64,000 nucleotides of DNA from Staphylococcus intermedius NCTC 11048 (GCF_002902385.1 NZ_PPQH01000029.1:1-64000), one strand, 5' to 3'. Shown: positions 13,408-23,496, counted from the stretch's first letter. The notes: generated by a model from the sequence alone, not told the origin. Numbers and translations are program-made.

Positions 13408-14700
13408 TTAGCGCTTTGGTAAAATTAAGTTCAGTACAATCCCTGCTGTTGCTGATAATGCCATGCCTTCAATTGTAAGATGTACACCTAAATCAGATAA
13501 ATTCAACATCATGTTACCGATACCGATAACGAGAATGACTGAAGCAATAACTAAGTTACGGTTTTGTGCAAAGTTGACTTGACTTTCCACTATCATACGT
13601 AAACCACTTGCTGCGATAGTTCCGAATAATAAGATGGACACACCACCCATGACTGGTGTTGGGATAGATGAAATCAGTGCCGTAAATTTTCCGACAAAGC
13701 CGAGCATCATCGCAAGGACTGCCGCGCCACCAATGACATAAATACTGTAAATTTTCGTAATCGCAAGCACGCCGATGTTTTCACCGTAAGTCGTACTTGG
13801 TGGTCCCCCGATAATACTTGAGAACATTGTCGATACCCCGTCACCAATGATGGAACGGTGTAATCCTGGGTCTTTGAAGAAGTTGCGTCCGACGATTTTA
13901 TTGATAACCATTTGGTGACCGATATGTTCACTCACCGTTACAAACACAATCGGTAACATCACTGCGATTAAACCGAGATGAATGGAAGGCTGATAATCTG
14001 CAAATGGAATGTAAATATCTGGGAACTGGAACCAAGCCGCTTCTGCGACAGGCTTGAAATCTACAATGCCAAACAAGATAGCTGTAATGTAGCCGACGAT
14101 AATACCGACTAACACTGGAATGAGCGAGAAAAAGCCTTTCGCAAATCCTTGTACGATGAGCGTGACAAGTAAGGTAATCCCTGCCACTGCTACAAAGCTT
14201 AAGTTGTACCCTTTCATTTCAGCTGAACTTTCAAACATTGCCATGTTCACAGCAGTCGGTGCCAAACTTAAACCGATAACCATAATGACTGGGCCTACAA
14301 CGACAGGTGGCAATAAATGCATGAGCCAATTTGTACCACTCACTTTGATCGCTATACCGATGATGACGTACATCACACCACTCATAAAGAGCGCGACGAG
14401 CATGTCACCTAAACTGTTTGTACTTAAACCAGTAATAATCGGCGTAATAAAAGCAAAACTTGAACCGAGATATGCCGGAATTTTTCCTTTCGTAATCAAG
14501 ATATAAAGTAATGTCCCTACCCCTGATGCAAGCAATGCAGATGATACGGGTAAGCCTGTTAAGAAGGGTACGAGTACTGTTGCCCCGAACATCGCGAATA
14601 GATGTTGTAAGCTTAAAAATACCCATTGACCTGCTTTCGGTTTTTCATTCACATCGAGTACCGGTTGAACCGTTCTCGTAAACATTTGTTCATTTTCCAT
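13408..14700 (-). CDS. pyrP: Uracil permease
   Basis: NCS2-family proton symporter that imports uracil across the cell membrane for salvage. About 430 residues form 12-14 hydrophobic segments, with the NCS2 landmarks FGATVLVPFLTG near the start, GYITAILFGIVDF in the middle and GGPPSTTYGENIGV near 270, a uracil-permease-type signature. I chose ATG 14700 (MENEQMF) because GGAAG lies just before it; the longer frame to 14736 overlaps the attenuator hairpin. Expression is set by the PyrR site and terminator directly upstream. Confidence 0.94.
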   Translation of the reverse strand: MENEQMFTRTVQPVLDVNEKPKAGQWVFLSLQHLFAMFGATVLVPFLTGLPVSSALLASGVGTLLYILITKGKIPAYLGSSFAFITPIITGLSTNSLGDMLVALFMSGVMYVIIGIAIKVSGTNWLMHLLPPVVVGPVIMVIGLSLAPTAVNMAMFESSAEMKGYNLSFVAVAGITLLVTLIVQGFAKGFFSLIPVLVGIIVGYITAILFGIVDFKPVAEAAWFQFPDIYIPFADYQPSIHLGLIAVMLPIVFVTVSEHIGHQMVINKIVGRNFFKDPGLHRSIIGDGVSTMFSSIIGGPPSTTYGENIGVLAITKIYSIYVIGGAAVLAMMLGFVGKFTALISSIPTPVMGGVSILLFGTIAASGLRMIVESQVNFAQNRNLVIASVILVIGIGNMMLNLSDLGVHLTIEGMALSATAGIVLNLILPKR

Positions 14701-14719
14701 TGTTTTCTTCCTTTCGCAT

Positions 14720-14868
14720 AAAAAAAGTCTCTTCACCGATTAAGGTAAGAGACTGAGGTAACTTCAAGTAGCGATACACATAGACGCCAGCCTTAAAAAG
14801 CGGCATGGGATACATGGATGCTGTTTGAAATTGTACCTTTGTCAGTCTCTCGTACTGAATTAAAAGGT
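14720..14868 (-). promoter_or_regulatory. PyrR-dependent attenuator between pyrR and pyrP
   Basis: Read on the minus strand, 14868-14835 folds as a PyrR-binding anti-antiterminator: a lower stem ACCTTT/AAAGGT encloses CAGTACGAGAGACTG, close to the known AGUCCAGAGAGGCU loop class. Downstream, AGTCTCTT (14747-14754) pairs with AAGAGACT (14726-14733) followed by a T run, a terminator just before pyrP. GAGAGACTG upstream can pair with CAGTCTCT instead, forming the antiterminator. With UMP, PyrR would stabilise the first hairpin and cause termination. The mechanism is established in Bacillus; the fold here is my reading. Confidence 0.85.
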
Positions 14869-14872
14869 GTGA

Positions 14873-15397
14873 TTATGTGATGACAACCGCATTGCGATCA
14901 TCTATTTCTTCTAAGTAAACATTGACAGATTCTTCATGTGAGGTTGGAATATTTTTTCCGACGAAATCTGCACGAATCGGTAACTCTCGGTGACCACGAT
15001 CCACGAGTGTCGCTAAACCAATCTTTTTCGGTCTCGCATGTAACAAAATTGCATCAAGAGAAGCGCGTACTGTACGTCCTGTATAAAGTACATCATCCAC
15101 GATAATGACCACTTGATGATTCAAATCTGTGTCGATATCAAAACCAGGCACATCCAGCTGTTGGCGCGAATCGATATCATCTCTAAAACTTGTAATATCG
15201 ATAGCTCCAGTTGGCACTTGCACTTCTTCAATTTGTTGAATCTTTTGTTGAATGCGTTGCGCTAAATACTCACCACGCGTCTTAATACCGAGTAATACGA
15301 GGTTTTCTGTCCCCTTATTGTATTCCAATATTTCATGAGCGATGCGTGTTACTGTTCTTTTAATAGCTGCTTCATCTAAAACAACACGTTCAGCCAA
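14873..15397 (-). CDS. pyrR: Bifunctional pyr operon regulator / uracil phosphoribosyltransferase
   Basis: RNA-binding attenuation protein of the pyr operon, with weak UPRTase activity. The PRPP loop [17 protein letters not shown] is near residue 95, and basic residues such as [11 protein letters not shown] near the N-terminus are typical of the RNA-binding face. I chose TTG 15397, eight bases after AAGGAG, giving 174 residues starting [13 protein letters not shown] at 15406 sits inside the ribosome binding site and is less likely. It is preceded and followed by PyrR attenuators, so it controls its own gene as well as pyrP and the genes beyond. Confidence 0.95.
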   Translation of the reverse strand: MAERVVLDEAAIKRTVTRIAHEILEYNKGTENLVLLGIKTRGEYLAQRIQQKIQQIEEVQVPTGAIDITSFRDDIDSRQQLDVPGFDIDTDLNHQVVIIVDDVLYTGRTVRASLDAILLHARPKKIGLATLVDRGHRELPIRADFVGKNIPTSHEESVNVYLEEIDDRNAVVIT

Positions 15398-15415
15398 TGA
15401 TTTCACTCCTTACGT

Positions 15416-15589
15416 AAAAAAACTCATGCCTTCAATTAGACATGAGTTTTTCCCAATTTATATTTAACACTCTCATCAACTGTACCATTACGTCTCTCAT
15501 ACGTACTACGCGGTATCTGGATGATCGTTAATTAAATTGAATGATTGATATCATGTCTTTTGAGCCTCACGGGACTCCTTCTTAAAGAC
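15416..15589 (-). promoter_or_regulatory. PyrR-dependent attenuator in the pyrR leader
   Basis: On the minus strand a PyrR-binding hairpin lies at 15589-15555: lower stem GTCTTT/AAAGAC with the conserved loop AGTCCCGTGAGGCT. The terminator ACTCATG/CATGAGT (15422-15447) with T run lies just before the pyrR ribosome binding site. This gives the operon leader UMP-sensing attenuation. The conserved loop is the clearest evidence. Confidence 0.88.
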
Positions 15590-15689
15590 GATTCATTTTT
15601 TATTCGTTTTTTACTTGTTCTTATGGTAACGTTTTTGACACCAAAAGTCAAAGTAAATCTGGTAAATCTTTCAAAAACAATTAATCGGA

Positions 15690-16607
15690 TTAAAGTTCTT
15701 CTTTACGCACTTGTTCAATGACAGCTTCAAATTCTGCAGGAAGCGGTGCAGTACGTTCGATATATTCGCCTGTCTTAGGATGTTCAAAACCGATTAATCC
15801 TGCATGTAAAGCTTGGCCACCAATTTCTAGCGTCTTTTTCGGACCATATTTCGGATCTCCAACAAGTGGATAACCAATATACTTCATATGCACACGAATT
15901 TGGTGCGTACGCCCAGTCTCTAGCTCACATTCAACAAGCGTATGATTTTTAAACGTTTCAATCACATTAAAATGCGTCACAGCTTCTTTACCGTCATCAA
16001 CGACTGCCATAGATTGACGATCATTTTTATTTCGTCCAATCGGTGCCTCAATCGTTCCAAATTCATGTGGGATATGACCATGAACTAACGCAATATACTT
16101 TCTTTTCACTGTTTTCGCCATCAATTGTTCAACTAAACTACGATGCGCCACGTCATTTTTAGCGACCATGAGTAACCCTGACGTATCTTTATCAATACGG
16201 TGCACGATACCTGGACGAATTTCGCCATTGATGCCTGACAAGTTTTTGATTTGATACATTAAACCATTCACGAGTGTCCCTGTATAATGACCTGGTGATG
16301 GATGAACGACCATGCCTTTAGGTTTATAAACAATCGCTACGTCATCATCTTCATAGTAAATATCTAAATTTAAGTCTTCCGGTTCAATATCTGCTTCCAC
16401 CACTTCTTTTTCAGTGATTTCGATGCGATCACCTAACTTAAGTTTATAATTCGACTTAACGGCTTTACCATTGACCTCAATCAATCCTTCTTTAATCCAC
16501 TCTTGTAGCTGACTACGCGACCATTCTGAATTGAATTCAGGCAAAATTTTATCAATACGTTGTAAATGATGGGTTGCGTCTTCAATATTAAATATATGTT
16601 TTTCCAT
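15690..16607 (-). CDS. RluD/YlyB-family 23S rRNA pseudouridine synthase
   Basis: A 305-residue RluA-family enzyme that isomerises uridines in 23S rRNA. It has an N-terminal S4 RNA-binding domain (about residues 15-75, RSQLQEWIKEGLIEVNGK) and a catalytic core with Asp139 in GIVHRIDKDTSGLL. HVKYIGYPLVGDPKYG-type C-terminal motifs are present (MKYIGYPLVGDPKYG). It follows lspA by 23 bases and probably shares its transcript. The exact uridine targets cannot be told, although RluD-type enzymes usually modify helix 69. Confidence 0.9.
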   Translation of the reverse strand: MEKHIFNIEDATHHLQRIDKILPEFNSEWSRSQLQEWIKEGLIEVNGKAVKSNYKLKLGDRIEITEKEVVEADIEPEDLNLDIYYEDDDVAIVYKPKGMVVHPSPGHYTGTLVNGLMYQIKNLSGINGEIRPGIVHRIDKDTSGLLMVAKNDVAHRSLVEQLMAKTVKRKYIALVHGHIPHEFGTIEAPIGRNKNDRQSMAVVDDGKEAVTHFNVIETFKNHTLVECELETGRTHQIRVHMKYIGYPLVGDPKYGPKKTLEIGGQALHAGLIGFEHPKTGEYIERTAPLPAEFEAVIEQVRKEEL

Positions 16608-16630
16608 TACGACACCTTACCTTTTTGATT

Positions 16631-17092
16631 CTAATCTTTTAATAATACAATCATCAACAAGATCACACCTATTGTCAAACTCGCATCTGCAATATTAAAA
16701 ATCGGGAAATCATAACCGAAAATGATGGTATCGATAAAGTCTACCACTTCACCACTACTGACACGATCAATAAAGTTACCTAATGCCCCCGAAAATAACA
16801 GACTGATCGCAATTTGCATCAGCATATTATGTTTCGCTTCTTTAATATAAAAGACGATGAGCGCAACTAAAATGATCACCGTAATAATGTAGAAGAATGT
16901 CATCTTCCCACTTAGTATACCCCAAGCGGCCCCATTATTGCGATGAGAAGTAATATATAAAAATTTTGGTAGCACAGCGAAAGATTCACCTATCGTCATT
17001 TGTGTACGAATGATAAATTTTGTAAGTTGATCGCCTATTAAAATAACGAGTGCGATAAAAAGAGATAGGCCGATGTAATATTGTTGTTTCAT
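16631..17092 (-). CDS. lspA: Lipoprotein signal peptidase (signal peptidase II)
   Basis: Membrane aspartic protease that removes signal peptides from diacylglyceryl-prolipoproteins. The 153-residue protein has four transmembrane helices (about 8-24, 64-84, 92-108, 132-150) and the catalytic pair Asp109 in GNFIDR and Asp136 in FNIADAS, along with the conserved NNGAAWGIL segment. It is the first gene of a two-gene unit with the pseudouridine synthase. The region upstream is a long gene-free repeat stretch that must contain its promoter. Confidence 0.95.
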   Translation of the reverse strand: MKQQYYIGLSLFIALVILIGDQLTKFIIRTQMTIGESFAVLPKFLYITSHRNNGAAWGILSGKMTFFYIITVIILVALIVFYIKEAKHNMLMQIAISLLFSGALGNFIDRVSSGEVVDFIDTIIFGYDFPIFNIADASLTIGVILLMIVLLKD

Positions 17093-17406
17093 ACTTTTTG
17101 TCCTTTCTGTTAGTCACTGCTACATTATAACACGATATATTTTAACTATGTAATTATTTCATGATAACTACATTTGAAATACATGCTAGGATTGTCAGTG
17201 ATACAGTGTTGGACAGTTTAGAAAGAACGAATTAAAGTAGTGTAATTTGTAATTTTTGTTGTATGGAAATTGTCGCCTTATTTTGGAACATTGTAGTTAA
17301 AATGACAAGCTTGCTTAAGGATAACTTTTATTTACTAACTGCGATGACTTTCCTTGGGTCTCCCTTTGCCTCAACTTAATTTGGCTTTATAGATTGCTTT
17401 CTTGGG

Positions 17407-17519
17407 CTCGCGTTCCGAGATCACGCCTCGCTTCAACTAACCAACGCTTGATTGAAGCCTTACATTTGTAGTCGCGTTGGTGGATTTTCAGCTTCGGCTC
17501 TATGCCTCAGGAGTCTCGC
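17407..17519 (-). repeat. Dispersed element A, inverted copy
   Basis: On the minus strand it reads GCGAGACTCCTGAGGCATAG, then GAGCCGAAGCTGAAAATCC and ends in an AACGCGAG-type sequence, matching the copies at 3765, 18370 and 18653 in layout. Confidence 0.6.
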
Positions 17520-18026
17520 CCAAATTGGCAATCTCATAAAGTCTCATCATTCTTCAGCATCTTGCAAACACCGTTGTCAGCGTTAAAGTTTAATAAAATG
17601 ACATTGGAGAGACATTTAAAGTATATTATCATCACACATATTTCATCACAACTTTATTTTGCGCTATTTTCAAATCAAGTATTATGACCGCCTTAAATAG
17701 ATGCGTACAAACTTTAAATTTATTTATGCCACGATGTTATTTAAAATTCACTCACTTCTTAACATTCCTAATAATTTTAAAAATTAGCAGTTCATAGTCC
17801 CCTTTCATATTGACTATTTGAATAATAAAAACGGGGATATATCCTTCGTTTTTCACCCAAATTTGAAAAAGTGTCTCCTATACGAGTGACAATGTTCTAT
17901 TTCATGAGATTGCCTCTTTTTGAACGACCATACATCAGGTTGTAAGAACCGTGCACGACTCCCAAGGGAATGAATTCTGCACTTTAATACCGCTTTCTAC
18001 CTTTGTACTGAACCGTTTAATCCAGT

Positions 18027-18155
18027 AGCTGCCTGACTTCTCAATGCGTTTATTTTCGAGAAGTTTAGTCATTCTTGCGGGGGCAGTACGACGAAATTTT
18101 TGTTACATATCAGATTTCTGTACTACTCCCAAAATCCAGTTCGGCTTCGATCTCA
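18027..18155. repeat. Dispersed element B, inverted copy
   Basis: It contains CTGACTTCTCAATGCG, TTGCGGGGGCAGTACGACGA and CAGATTTCTGTACT. These are the reverse complement of motifs at 3200-3320, so this is a second, inverted and diverged copy of that element. Confidence 0.55.
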
Positions 18156-18192
18156 TGTACACTAATTTAGTCGTAGGATTACCTTCTAGAAC

Positions 18193-18800
18193 GCGAGGAT
18201 TTTGTTCTGCAATCTTAGAGTTAATTTTTCTCCATAAAATCAAAAAGAGGGAATTTACACGACCAACTTACCTCTCCCTACCAATAATGGATAGTGGCTG
18301 TATGACCCTGTTGTCTTTAGTATTGTTGCCAATTTTATTGTGTGATTATCCCCAGATTGCATGAACTGTCCGAGACTCCTGAGGGATCAGCTGAGCCGGA
18401 AAATCCACCAAGGCTTCTATAAGTGTCACAGTTCAATCAAAGCCTTGGTTAGTTGAAGGATCAGCCCCTAGGAACGCGAGGACTTTGTTCTGCAATCTTA
18501 GAGTTAATTTTTCTCCATAGAATCAAAAAGATAGAATTTACACCACCAAATTACCTCTCCCTACCAATAATGGATAGTGGCTGTATGACCCTGTTGTCTT
18601 TAGTAATGTTGCCAATTTTATTGTGTAATTATCCCCAGATTGCATGAACTGTCCGAGACTCCTGAGGGATCAGCTGAGCCGGAAAATCCACCAAGGCTTC
18701 TATAAGTGTCACAGTTCAATCAAAGCCTTGGTTAGTTGAAGGATCAGCCCCTAGGAACGCGAGGACTTTGTTCTGCAATCTTAGGGTTAAGTGTTCTCCA
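18193..18800 (+). repeat. 283-bp tandem direct repeat, just over two copies
   Basis: Two full copies (18193-18475 and 18476-18758) and about 40 bases of a third have an exact 283-base period, measured from the TTCTGC anchor at 18205, 18488 and 18771. Copies differ by a few point changes. Each unit ends with element A. The array stops about 70 bases from the end of ileS. It resembles a recent unequal-crossover duplication. No credible gene is inside. Confidence 0.85.
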
Positions 18801-18871
18801 TAAAAACGCAAAAAAGGCAACATCAGCACTTTTCAGCGCCAACATTGCCTTCCTCAATAATCACTATTCTA

Positions 18872-21619
18872 TTATACTAACGTTTTCACTACTTCTTGAC
18901 AGCGCGGACATAAATCATCCAATTCACCAACACTGCCTAATGATTCACTATAATTCCAACAACGTGCACATTTCTCTCCGTCAGCTTGTGCGATTTCGAT
19001 TGTACCGTGTTGATACACTTCACCTTTCGCATCTTCAACTAATTCAACTTGAGATACGATGAACAATTGATGTAAATCGCTGAAGCCTTCTAAAAATGCA
19101 AGTGTATCAAATGAAGGACTGTTACCGATTTTCACTTTGGCTTCTAAAGATTTACCGATAACTTTTTCATTTCTTGCTGCTTCTAATGCACGGTTCACAT
19201 CATCACGTAACGCCATAAATGTGTTCCATTTTTCGATTAACGCGTGATCCACTTCTTCTTTCGCAGGCATATTCGTTAAATGTACACTTTCTTCTTCAAC
19301 TTGTTCGATGTGCGACCAAACTTCTTCAGCAGTATGTGGAATGATTGGCGCAAGTAATTTTGTCATGTTCACTAAAATTTCGAACAGTACTGTTTGCATG
19401 CTGCGACGTTTATGCGCATTTTTTTCTTCAATGTAAAGAATGTCTTTACCGTAATCTAAATAGAAGTTACTTAATTCAACATTGATAAAGTTTTGAACTT
19501 CTTGATAAATATCTAGATAATCAAATGACTCATAATGATCTAACGTGCTTGCTGTAAACTCGCGTAAACGGTTTAAAATGTAGCGGTCGACTTCTAATAA
19601 ATCCGCTTCAGCAATACGGTCTGTTGCTGGGTTGTAGTCGTTGATATTACCTAATAAGAAACGTAAAGTGTTACGGATTTTACGGTAAACATCAGCCACT
19701 TGTTTTAAAATTTCATCCGAGATACGTACGTCAGCAAGGTAATCTACTGAGCTCACCCATAAACGTGCAATGTCTGCACCTTTTTGTTTCACAATCGTAT
19801 CTGGCACGATGACGTTACCTAACGATTTACTCATTTTCTTACCTTCTCCGTCCATAACGAAACCGTGTGACAATAACATTTTATATGGTGAACGGCCGCG
19901 TGTCGCAACTGATGTTGTAATGGATGAGTTGAACCAACCACGATATTGGTCACTACCTTCAAGATACATATCTGCTGGGAAACTTAACTCTGGACGTGTT
20001 TCAAGTACGCCGCGATGTGATGAACCTGAGTCGAACCAAACGTCCATGATGTCTTGTTCTTTCGTAAATTCACCGTTCGGGCTACCTGGATGTGTAAAGC
20101 CTTCTGGTAATAAGTCTTTCGCGTCACGTTCGAACCATACGTTAGAACCATGTTTTTCGAATAAATCTGCCACATGGTAAACTGTTTCTTTCGTCATGAT
20201 GATGTCGCCGTTTTCAGCGTAGAATACTGGTAATGGCACACCCCATACACGTTGACGTGAGATGACCCATTCACCACGGTCACGAATCATGTTGTAAATA
20301 CGTGTTTTACCCCAGTCGACTTTGAATTTTGTATCTTCAATCGCGTCTAAAATGTCTTGTCTCACTTTAGAAATTGACGCAAACCATTGTGGTGTCGCTC
20401 TGAAAATCACAGGCTTTTTCGTACGCCAGTCATGTGGATAACTATGCGTAATAAAGTTTAATTTAAGTAATGCACCTTTTTCAGTTAACAATTCTGTCAC
20501 AGCTTTATTGGCTTCATCGTAAAACATGCCTTCAAATGGACCACCTTCAGCTGTAAAGACCCCTTTATCGTCTAATGGGCTGATGACATCTAAACCGTAT
20601 TTTTGACCAACGATAAAGTCATCTTCACCGTGTCCAGGCGCTGTATGTACACAACCTGTACCTGCATCTGTTGTGACATGTTCGCCATTGATGATGAGTG
20701 AAATACGATCGATAAATGGATGTTGTGCTTCGATATATTCTAATTCAGAACCTTTGAAATCTTTTTCGCGAACAACCGCTTCTTTGTCCCAACCTAATTG
20801 TTCAGCCACTTCATCAACTAATGCTTCAGCGATAATATAACGTGTACCATCCACATTCATTTGAACATACGTTAATTCAGGATGTACCGTAATTGCCACG
20901 TTTGATGGTAATGTCCAAGGTGTTGTTGTCCAAATGATAAATTTCGCATCATCCGCAACGATACCTTTACTGTCTTTGACGTCAAATGCGACATAAATCG
21001 AAGCCGAACGTTTATCGTGATATTCGATTTCTGCTTCTGCTAATGATGATTCACTTGATGGTGACCAGTAAACCGGCTTCTTCCCTTTGTAAATTAAGCC
21101 TTTGTCTGCCATTTCACCAAATAAACGAATTTGTGCTGCTTCATATTCAGGTTTTAATGTGATGTATGGATTATCGAAATCACCATTGACCCCTAAACGT
21201 TGGAAGTCTTTTTTCTGAATGTCGATTTGTTCCATCGCAAAAGCTTGACATTTATCGCGGAATTCAGCTGTTGTCATTTCTTTACGCTTAACACCTTTTT
21301 TTGTTAACGCTTGTTCAATCGGTAACCCGTGCGTATCCCAACCTGGAACATAAGGTGTATAAAACCCTTGCATCGTTTTGTAGCGGTTGATAAAGTCTTT
21401 TAAAATTTTATTCAACGCATGTCCCATATGTAAGCTACCGTTTGCATATGGTGGACCATCATGCAAGATAAAAGAAGGTTGTCCTTCATTTTTTTCTAAC
21501 ATTTTGCGGTATAAATCTTTCTCTTTCCACTCTTGTTGAATTTGCGGTTCCTTAGTCGGAAGTCCTCCGCGCATTGGGAATTTTGTCTTTGGCATAAGTA
21601 ACGTATCTTTGTATTCCAT
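18872..21619 (-). CDS. ileS: Isoleucyl-tRNA synthetase
   Basis: Charges tRNA-Ile, with editing of valine. The 915-residue class I synthetase has the HIGH-type motif [11 protein letters not shown] near residue 64, the editing domain in the middle ([11 protein letters not shown] near 230), the KMSKS motif [10 protein letters not shown] near 595 and a C-terminal zinc site CARCWNYSE...CPRCQ. The length and motif set match the standard bacterial, mupirocin-sensitive type rather than the acquired mupA type, judged on layout alone. A T-box leader lies upstream. Confidence 0.97.
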   Translation of the reverse strand: MEYKDTLLMPKTKFPMRGGLPTKEPQIQQEWKEKDLYRKMLEKNEGQPSFILHDGPPYANGSLHMGHALNKILKDFINRYKTMQGFYTPYVPGWDTHGLPIEQALTKKGVKRKEMTTAEFRDKCQAFAMEQIDIQKKDFQRLGVNGDFDNPYITLKPEYEAAQIRLFGEMADKGLIYKGKKPVYWSPSSESSLAEAEIEYHDKRSASIYVAFDVKDSKGIVADDAKFIIWTTTPWTLPSNVAITVHPELTYVQMNVDGTRYIIAEALVDEVAEQLGWDKEAVVREKDFKGSELEYIEAQHPFIDRISLIINGEHVTTDAGTGCVHTAPGHGEDDFIVGQKYGLDVISPLDDKGVFTAEGGPFEGMFYDEANKAVTELLTEKGALLKLNFITHSYPHDWRTKKPVIFRATPQWFASISKVRQDILDAIEDTKFKVDWGKTRIYNMIRDRGEWVISRQRVWGVPLPVFYAENGDIIMTKETVYHVADLFEKHGSNVWFERDAKDLLPEGFTHPGSPNGEFTKEQDIMDVWFDSGSSHRGVLETRPELSFPADMYLEGSDQYRGWFNSSITTSVATRGRSPYKMLLSHGFVMDGEGKKMSKSLGNVIVPDTIVKQKGADIARLWVSSVDYLADVRISDEILKQVADVYRKIRNTLRFLLGNINDYNPATDRIAEADLLEVDRYILNRLREFTASTLDHYESFDYLDIYQEVQNFINVELSNFYLDYGKDILYIEEKNAHKRRSMQTVLFEILVNMTKLLAPIIPHTAEEVWSHIEQVEEESVHLTNMPAKEEVDHALIEKWNTFMALRDDVNRALEAARNEKVIGKSLEAKVKIGNSPSFDTLAFLEGFSDLHQLFIVSQVELVEDAKGEVYQHGTIEIAQADGEKCARCWNYSESLGSVGELDDLCPRCQEVVKTLV

Positions 21620-21639
21620 TATAAATTACACTCCTTTAA

Positions 21640-21815
21640 CTGAAAAAGAACTCTAAGCTCAGATATTCAGGGACGGACGTGCCGCGGTACCACCCTGCTT
21701 AACTCAGCTTAGAGTTCTCTCATTGATTATTATAAACATGTCGAAACAGTGATATAAAAAATAAGGTCATCTTATTAGGCTCTCACCGCTTCCTAACTCG
21801 CTGTATGGATGATTA
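21640..21815 (-). promoter_or_regulatory. T-box riboswitch (isoleucine) of ileS
   Basis: On the minus strand the T-box bulge sequence AGGGTGGTACCGCGGCACG lies at about 21676-21694, inside long terminator arms AGAACTCTAAGCTGAG / CTTAGAGTTCT ending in TTTTT at 21641-21650. Upstream, stem I pairs ACAG with CTGT around 21745-21795, placing an ATC triplet (21751-21753) as specifier, followed by A. ATC is an Ile codon, agreeing with the gene. Uncharged tRNA-Ile would stabilise the antiterminator and allow ileS transcription. Confidence 0.93.
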
Positions 21816-21821
21816 TCTCTT

Positions 21822-22409
21822 TTACTTGTCTGTTTCGTTTTGTGATGTTTCGTTTGATTGTTCAGCTTGTTGTTTTTCTTCTGCTGTAATGTCTTGTTCA
21901 TTTAAATGTTGAAAATTTTCTTCTGTTACTTGTTGTGAATCTAAATCATAATTCAACAAGTATTCCCAGTCGTCACTTTTCAACAAGTCGAGCTGTGCCT
22001 CTACAAGCATTTTAAAACGTGAACGGAACACTTTAGATTGACGCTTCATATCTTCTGTTTGGAAAGATAAACGGCGTGCTTTTTCTAAACCGTCATTCAC
22101 AATTTGACTTGCTTCTGCTTGTGCTTTTTGAATAATCGCATCTCGCTCTTTTTGTGCAGCTGCTTTTGTTTCATCGGCAGCACGTTGGGCACTGACAATC
22201 GCTTCACCGACTGATTTTTCAACCTCTTTGAAAGATTGAATATGTGCATCACGTTCTTCTAACACTTTTTCTAATTGTTTTTTATCTTCTTTTAAACGTT
22301 CGATTTCATGGCTCAACTGCTCTAAATATTGTTCTACTTCTGTCGGTTCGAAGCCATTTTTAATACGTGTGAACGATTTATTTTTAATCTCGCTAGGTGT
22401 AAAAGCCAT
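21822..22409 (-). CDS. divIVA: Cell-division protein DivIVA
   Basis: A coiled-coil protein that binds negatively curved membrane at the septum and organises division and chromosome segregation. The N-terminal lipid-binding domain MAFTPSEIKNKSFTRI is followed by heptad-rich helices (about residues 30-150) and a Gln/Glu-rich tail. I chose ATG 22409, which has GGAGGAGGG upstream, giving 195 residues; a longer frame to 22433 overlaps ylmH and is unlikely. It follows ylmH closely, as in the classical ylm cluster, and ends next to the ileS T-box. Confidence 0.93.
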   Translation of the reverse strand: MAFTPSEIKNKSFTRIKNGFEPTEVEQYLEQLSHEIERLKEDKKQLEKVLEERDAHIQSFKEVEKSVGEAIVSAQRAADETKAAAQKERDAIIQKAQAEASQIVNDGLEKARRLSFQTEDMKRQSKVFRSRFKMLVEAQLDLLKSDDWEYLLNYDLDSQQVTEENFQHLNEQDITAEEKQQAEQSNETSQNETDK

Positions 22410-22432
22410 TTCTTGCCCTCCTCCATCATACA

Positions 22433-23203
22433 CTATTTAAATAAAGTTTGATAGGTGATTCTTAATTTATCTTTCTTAGTGCGATTACCAATTTCAGTGA
22501 TTTTAGCACGACCAAAGCCTTGGATAGACAACAAATCTCCTGCTTCAAGTTGGAAATCAGCCGCTTCAATCAACGTATGATTGACTTTAACGCGTTTTCG
22601 TTGGATGTGTGTCTTCGCAATCGTTCGTGACTTACGAATCATTTCCTTCAATACAACGTCAAGTCTCGTTGCGCTCACTGTTGCTTCATGGGTCTCCCAA
22701 TACTCTTCTGATTGTATCATATCTTCAAACGGGATAACATTAAGTTTAATTGTTGCCCCTTTAATACGTGTTAATTCTAACATAATATACGATTCAAGTT
22801 GCTTTGTCAAAACAAATTGAATCCGTTCAGCCACCATAATATCACCGACTTGTTCGCGTTCAATGCCGAGTGACATCAGTGTGCCAAGTACATGTTGATG
22901 CTGTAAAGTCACAAACTTTGCCGGATAATCAATTTCGATTAACGTTAACTCAAAATCTTCACGTGTCGGTTCATAATAACTTGGCGCAATGACTGCACGA
23001 CATCTTTCTGCGTCACGTCCTCCATCAAAAGCCACATGTAAATCATTAAAACTTCCGACAATCACTTGCAACATGTATTGACCACGTGGATCTAAAAAAT
23101 GCGTCAATACAGGCGCATATTGCGTTTCAGCCTGACGCACTTTATCTAATAAGTAGTCGATTTGTTCATGCTCTTCAGGTCTAAAATGTTGATAAATATC
23201 CAT
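22433..23203 (-). CDS. ylmH: YlmH, S4-domain RNA-binding protein
   Basis: A 256-residue protein with an N-terminal YlmH-specific region (MDIYQHFRPEEHEQIDYLLDK) and a C-terminal S4 domain at about 180-245 (RKSRTIAKTHIQRKRVKVNH, LSIQGFGRAKI). Known YlmH proteins bind stalled large ribosomal subunits in quality control and influence division; this is family knowledge, not seen here. It lies directly upstream of divIVA. In most staphylococci ylmG sits immediately upstream, but here a sialic-acid locus of about 6.5 kb separates the two. Confidence 0.92.
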   Translation of the reverse strand: MDIYQHFRPEEHEQIDYLLDKVRQAETQYAPVLTHFLDPRGQYMLQVIVGSFNDLHVAFDGGRDAERCRAVIAPSYYEPTREDFELTLIEIDYPAKFVTLQHQHVLGTLMSLGIEREQVGDIMVAERIQFVLTKQLESYIMLELTRIKGATIKLNVIPFEDMIQSEEYWETHEATVSATRLDVVLKEMIRKSRTIAKTHIQRKRVKVNHTLIEAADFQLEAGDLLSIQGFGRAKITEIGNRTKKDKLRITYQTLFK

Positions 23204-23496
23204 GTTTGAACTCCTTATTTGCTCAATGTTTCATCGTCAAAGCAAGTATACATTCCATTGTATTTCCTTATTTTCATTAAATTAAATGTCAAAACACAGT
23301 ACGTACACCCTATTGATTTCAGTATACATGGCTTTGAAAGAACTTTAAAGCATGACATCGCACCCCGCTGATACACAAATCGTAGGAAAGGGACCAGGAC
23401 ACATTGCGTTTCCCAGCCCCTCTCCTACGATGGATGAAAATCAAAATATAGAAATATCAAATCAATTAAAGTTGATAGCGCTCAAACCTCTACGGA
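23204..23496. other. Intergenic stretch with palindromic repeat
   Basis: No gene is seen. 23381-23429 is an imperfect hairpin, CGTAGG...CCTACG, of the GGGGCTGGGA type, sharing GTAGGAGAGGG and TTAAAGTTGATAGCG with the stretch at 45000-45080. It probably ends transcription of the sialic-acid operon. The ylmH promoter is expected around 23210-23340. Confidence 0.55.

Larger units (their letters stand above)
17093..18871. other. Long gene-free interval with repeats
   Basis: About 1.8 kb between lspA and ileS. It contains inverted and direct copies of elements A and B and a 283-bp tandem duplication (18193-18800). The open frames inside are repeat-derived and lack ribosome binding sites. The rest, 17530-17930, is AT-rich and shows nothing I can name. 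Confidence 0.65.

Noticed and set aside
14700..14736. Longer start of pyrP at 14736
   Set aside because: The added codons lie in the attenuator hairpin, whereas ATG 14700 has a proper ribosome binding site.
18044..18764. Several plus-strand ORFs of 60-108 residues with near-identical C-terminal parts
   Set aside because: They are generated by the 283-bp tandem repeat, have no ribosome binding sites and show frame-independent conservation, so they are not genes.
18193..18800. CRISPR-like array
   Set aside because: The unit is 283 bases long with no short repeat and variable spacer structure, and no cas genes are present in the window.
18872..21619. ileS as a mupirocin-resistance (mupA-type) gene
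   Set aside because: It sits in the native cluster with a T-box and has the usual housekeeping motifs. Nothing suggests acquisition.
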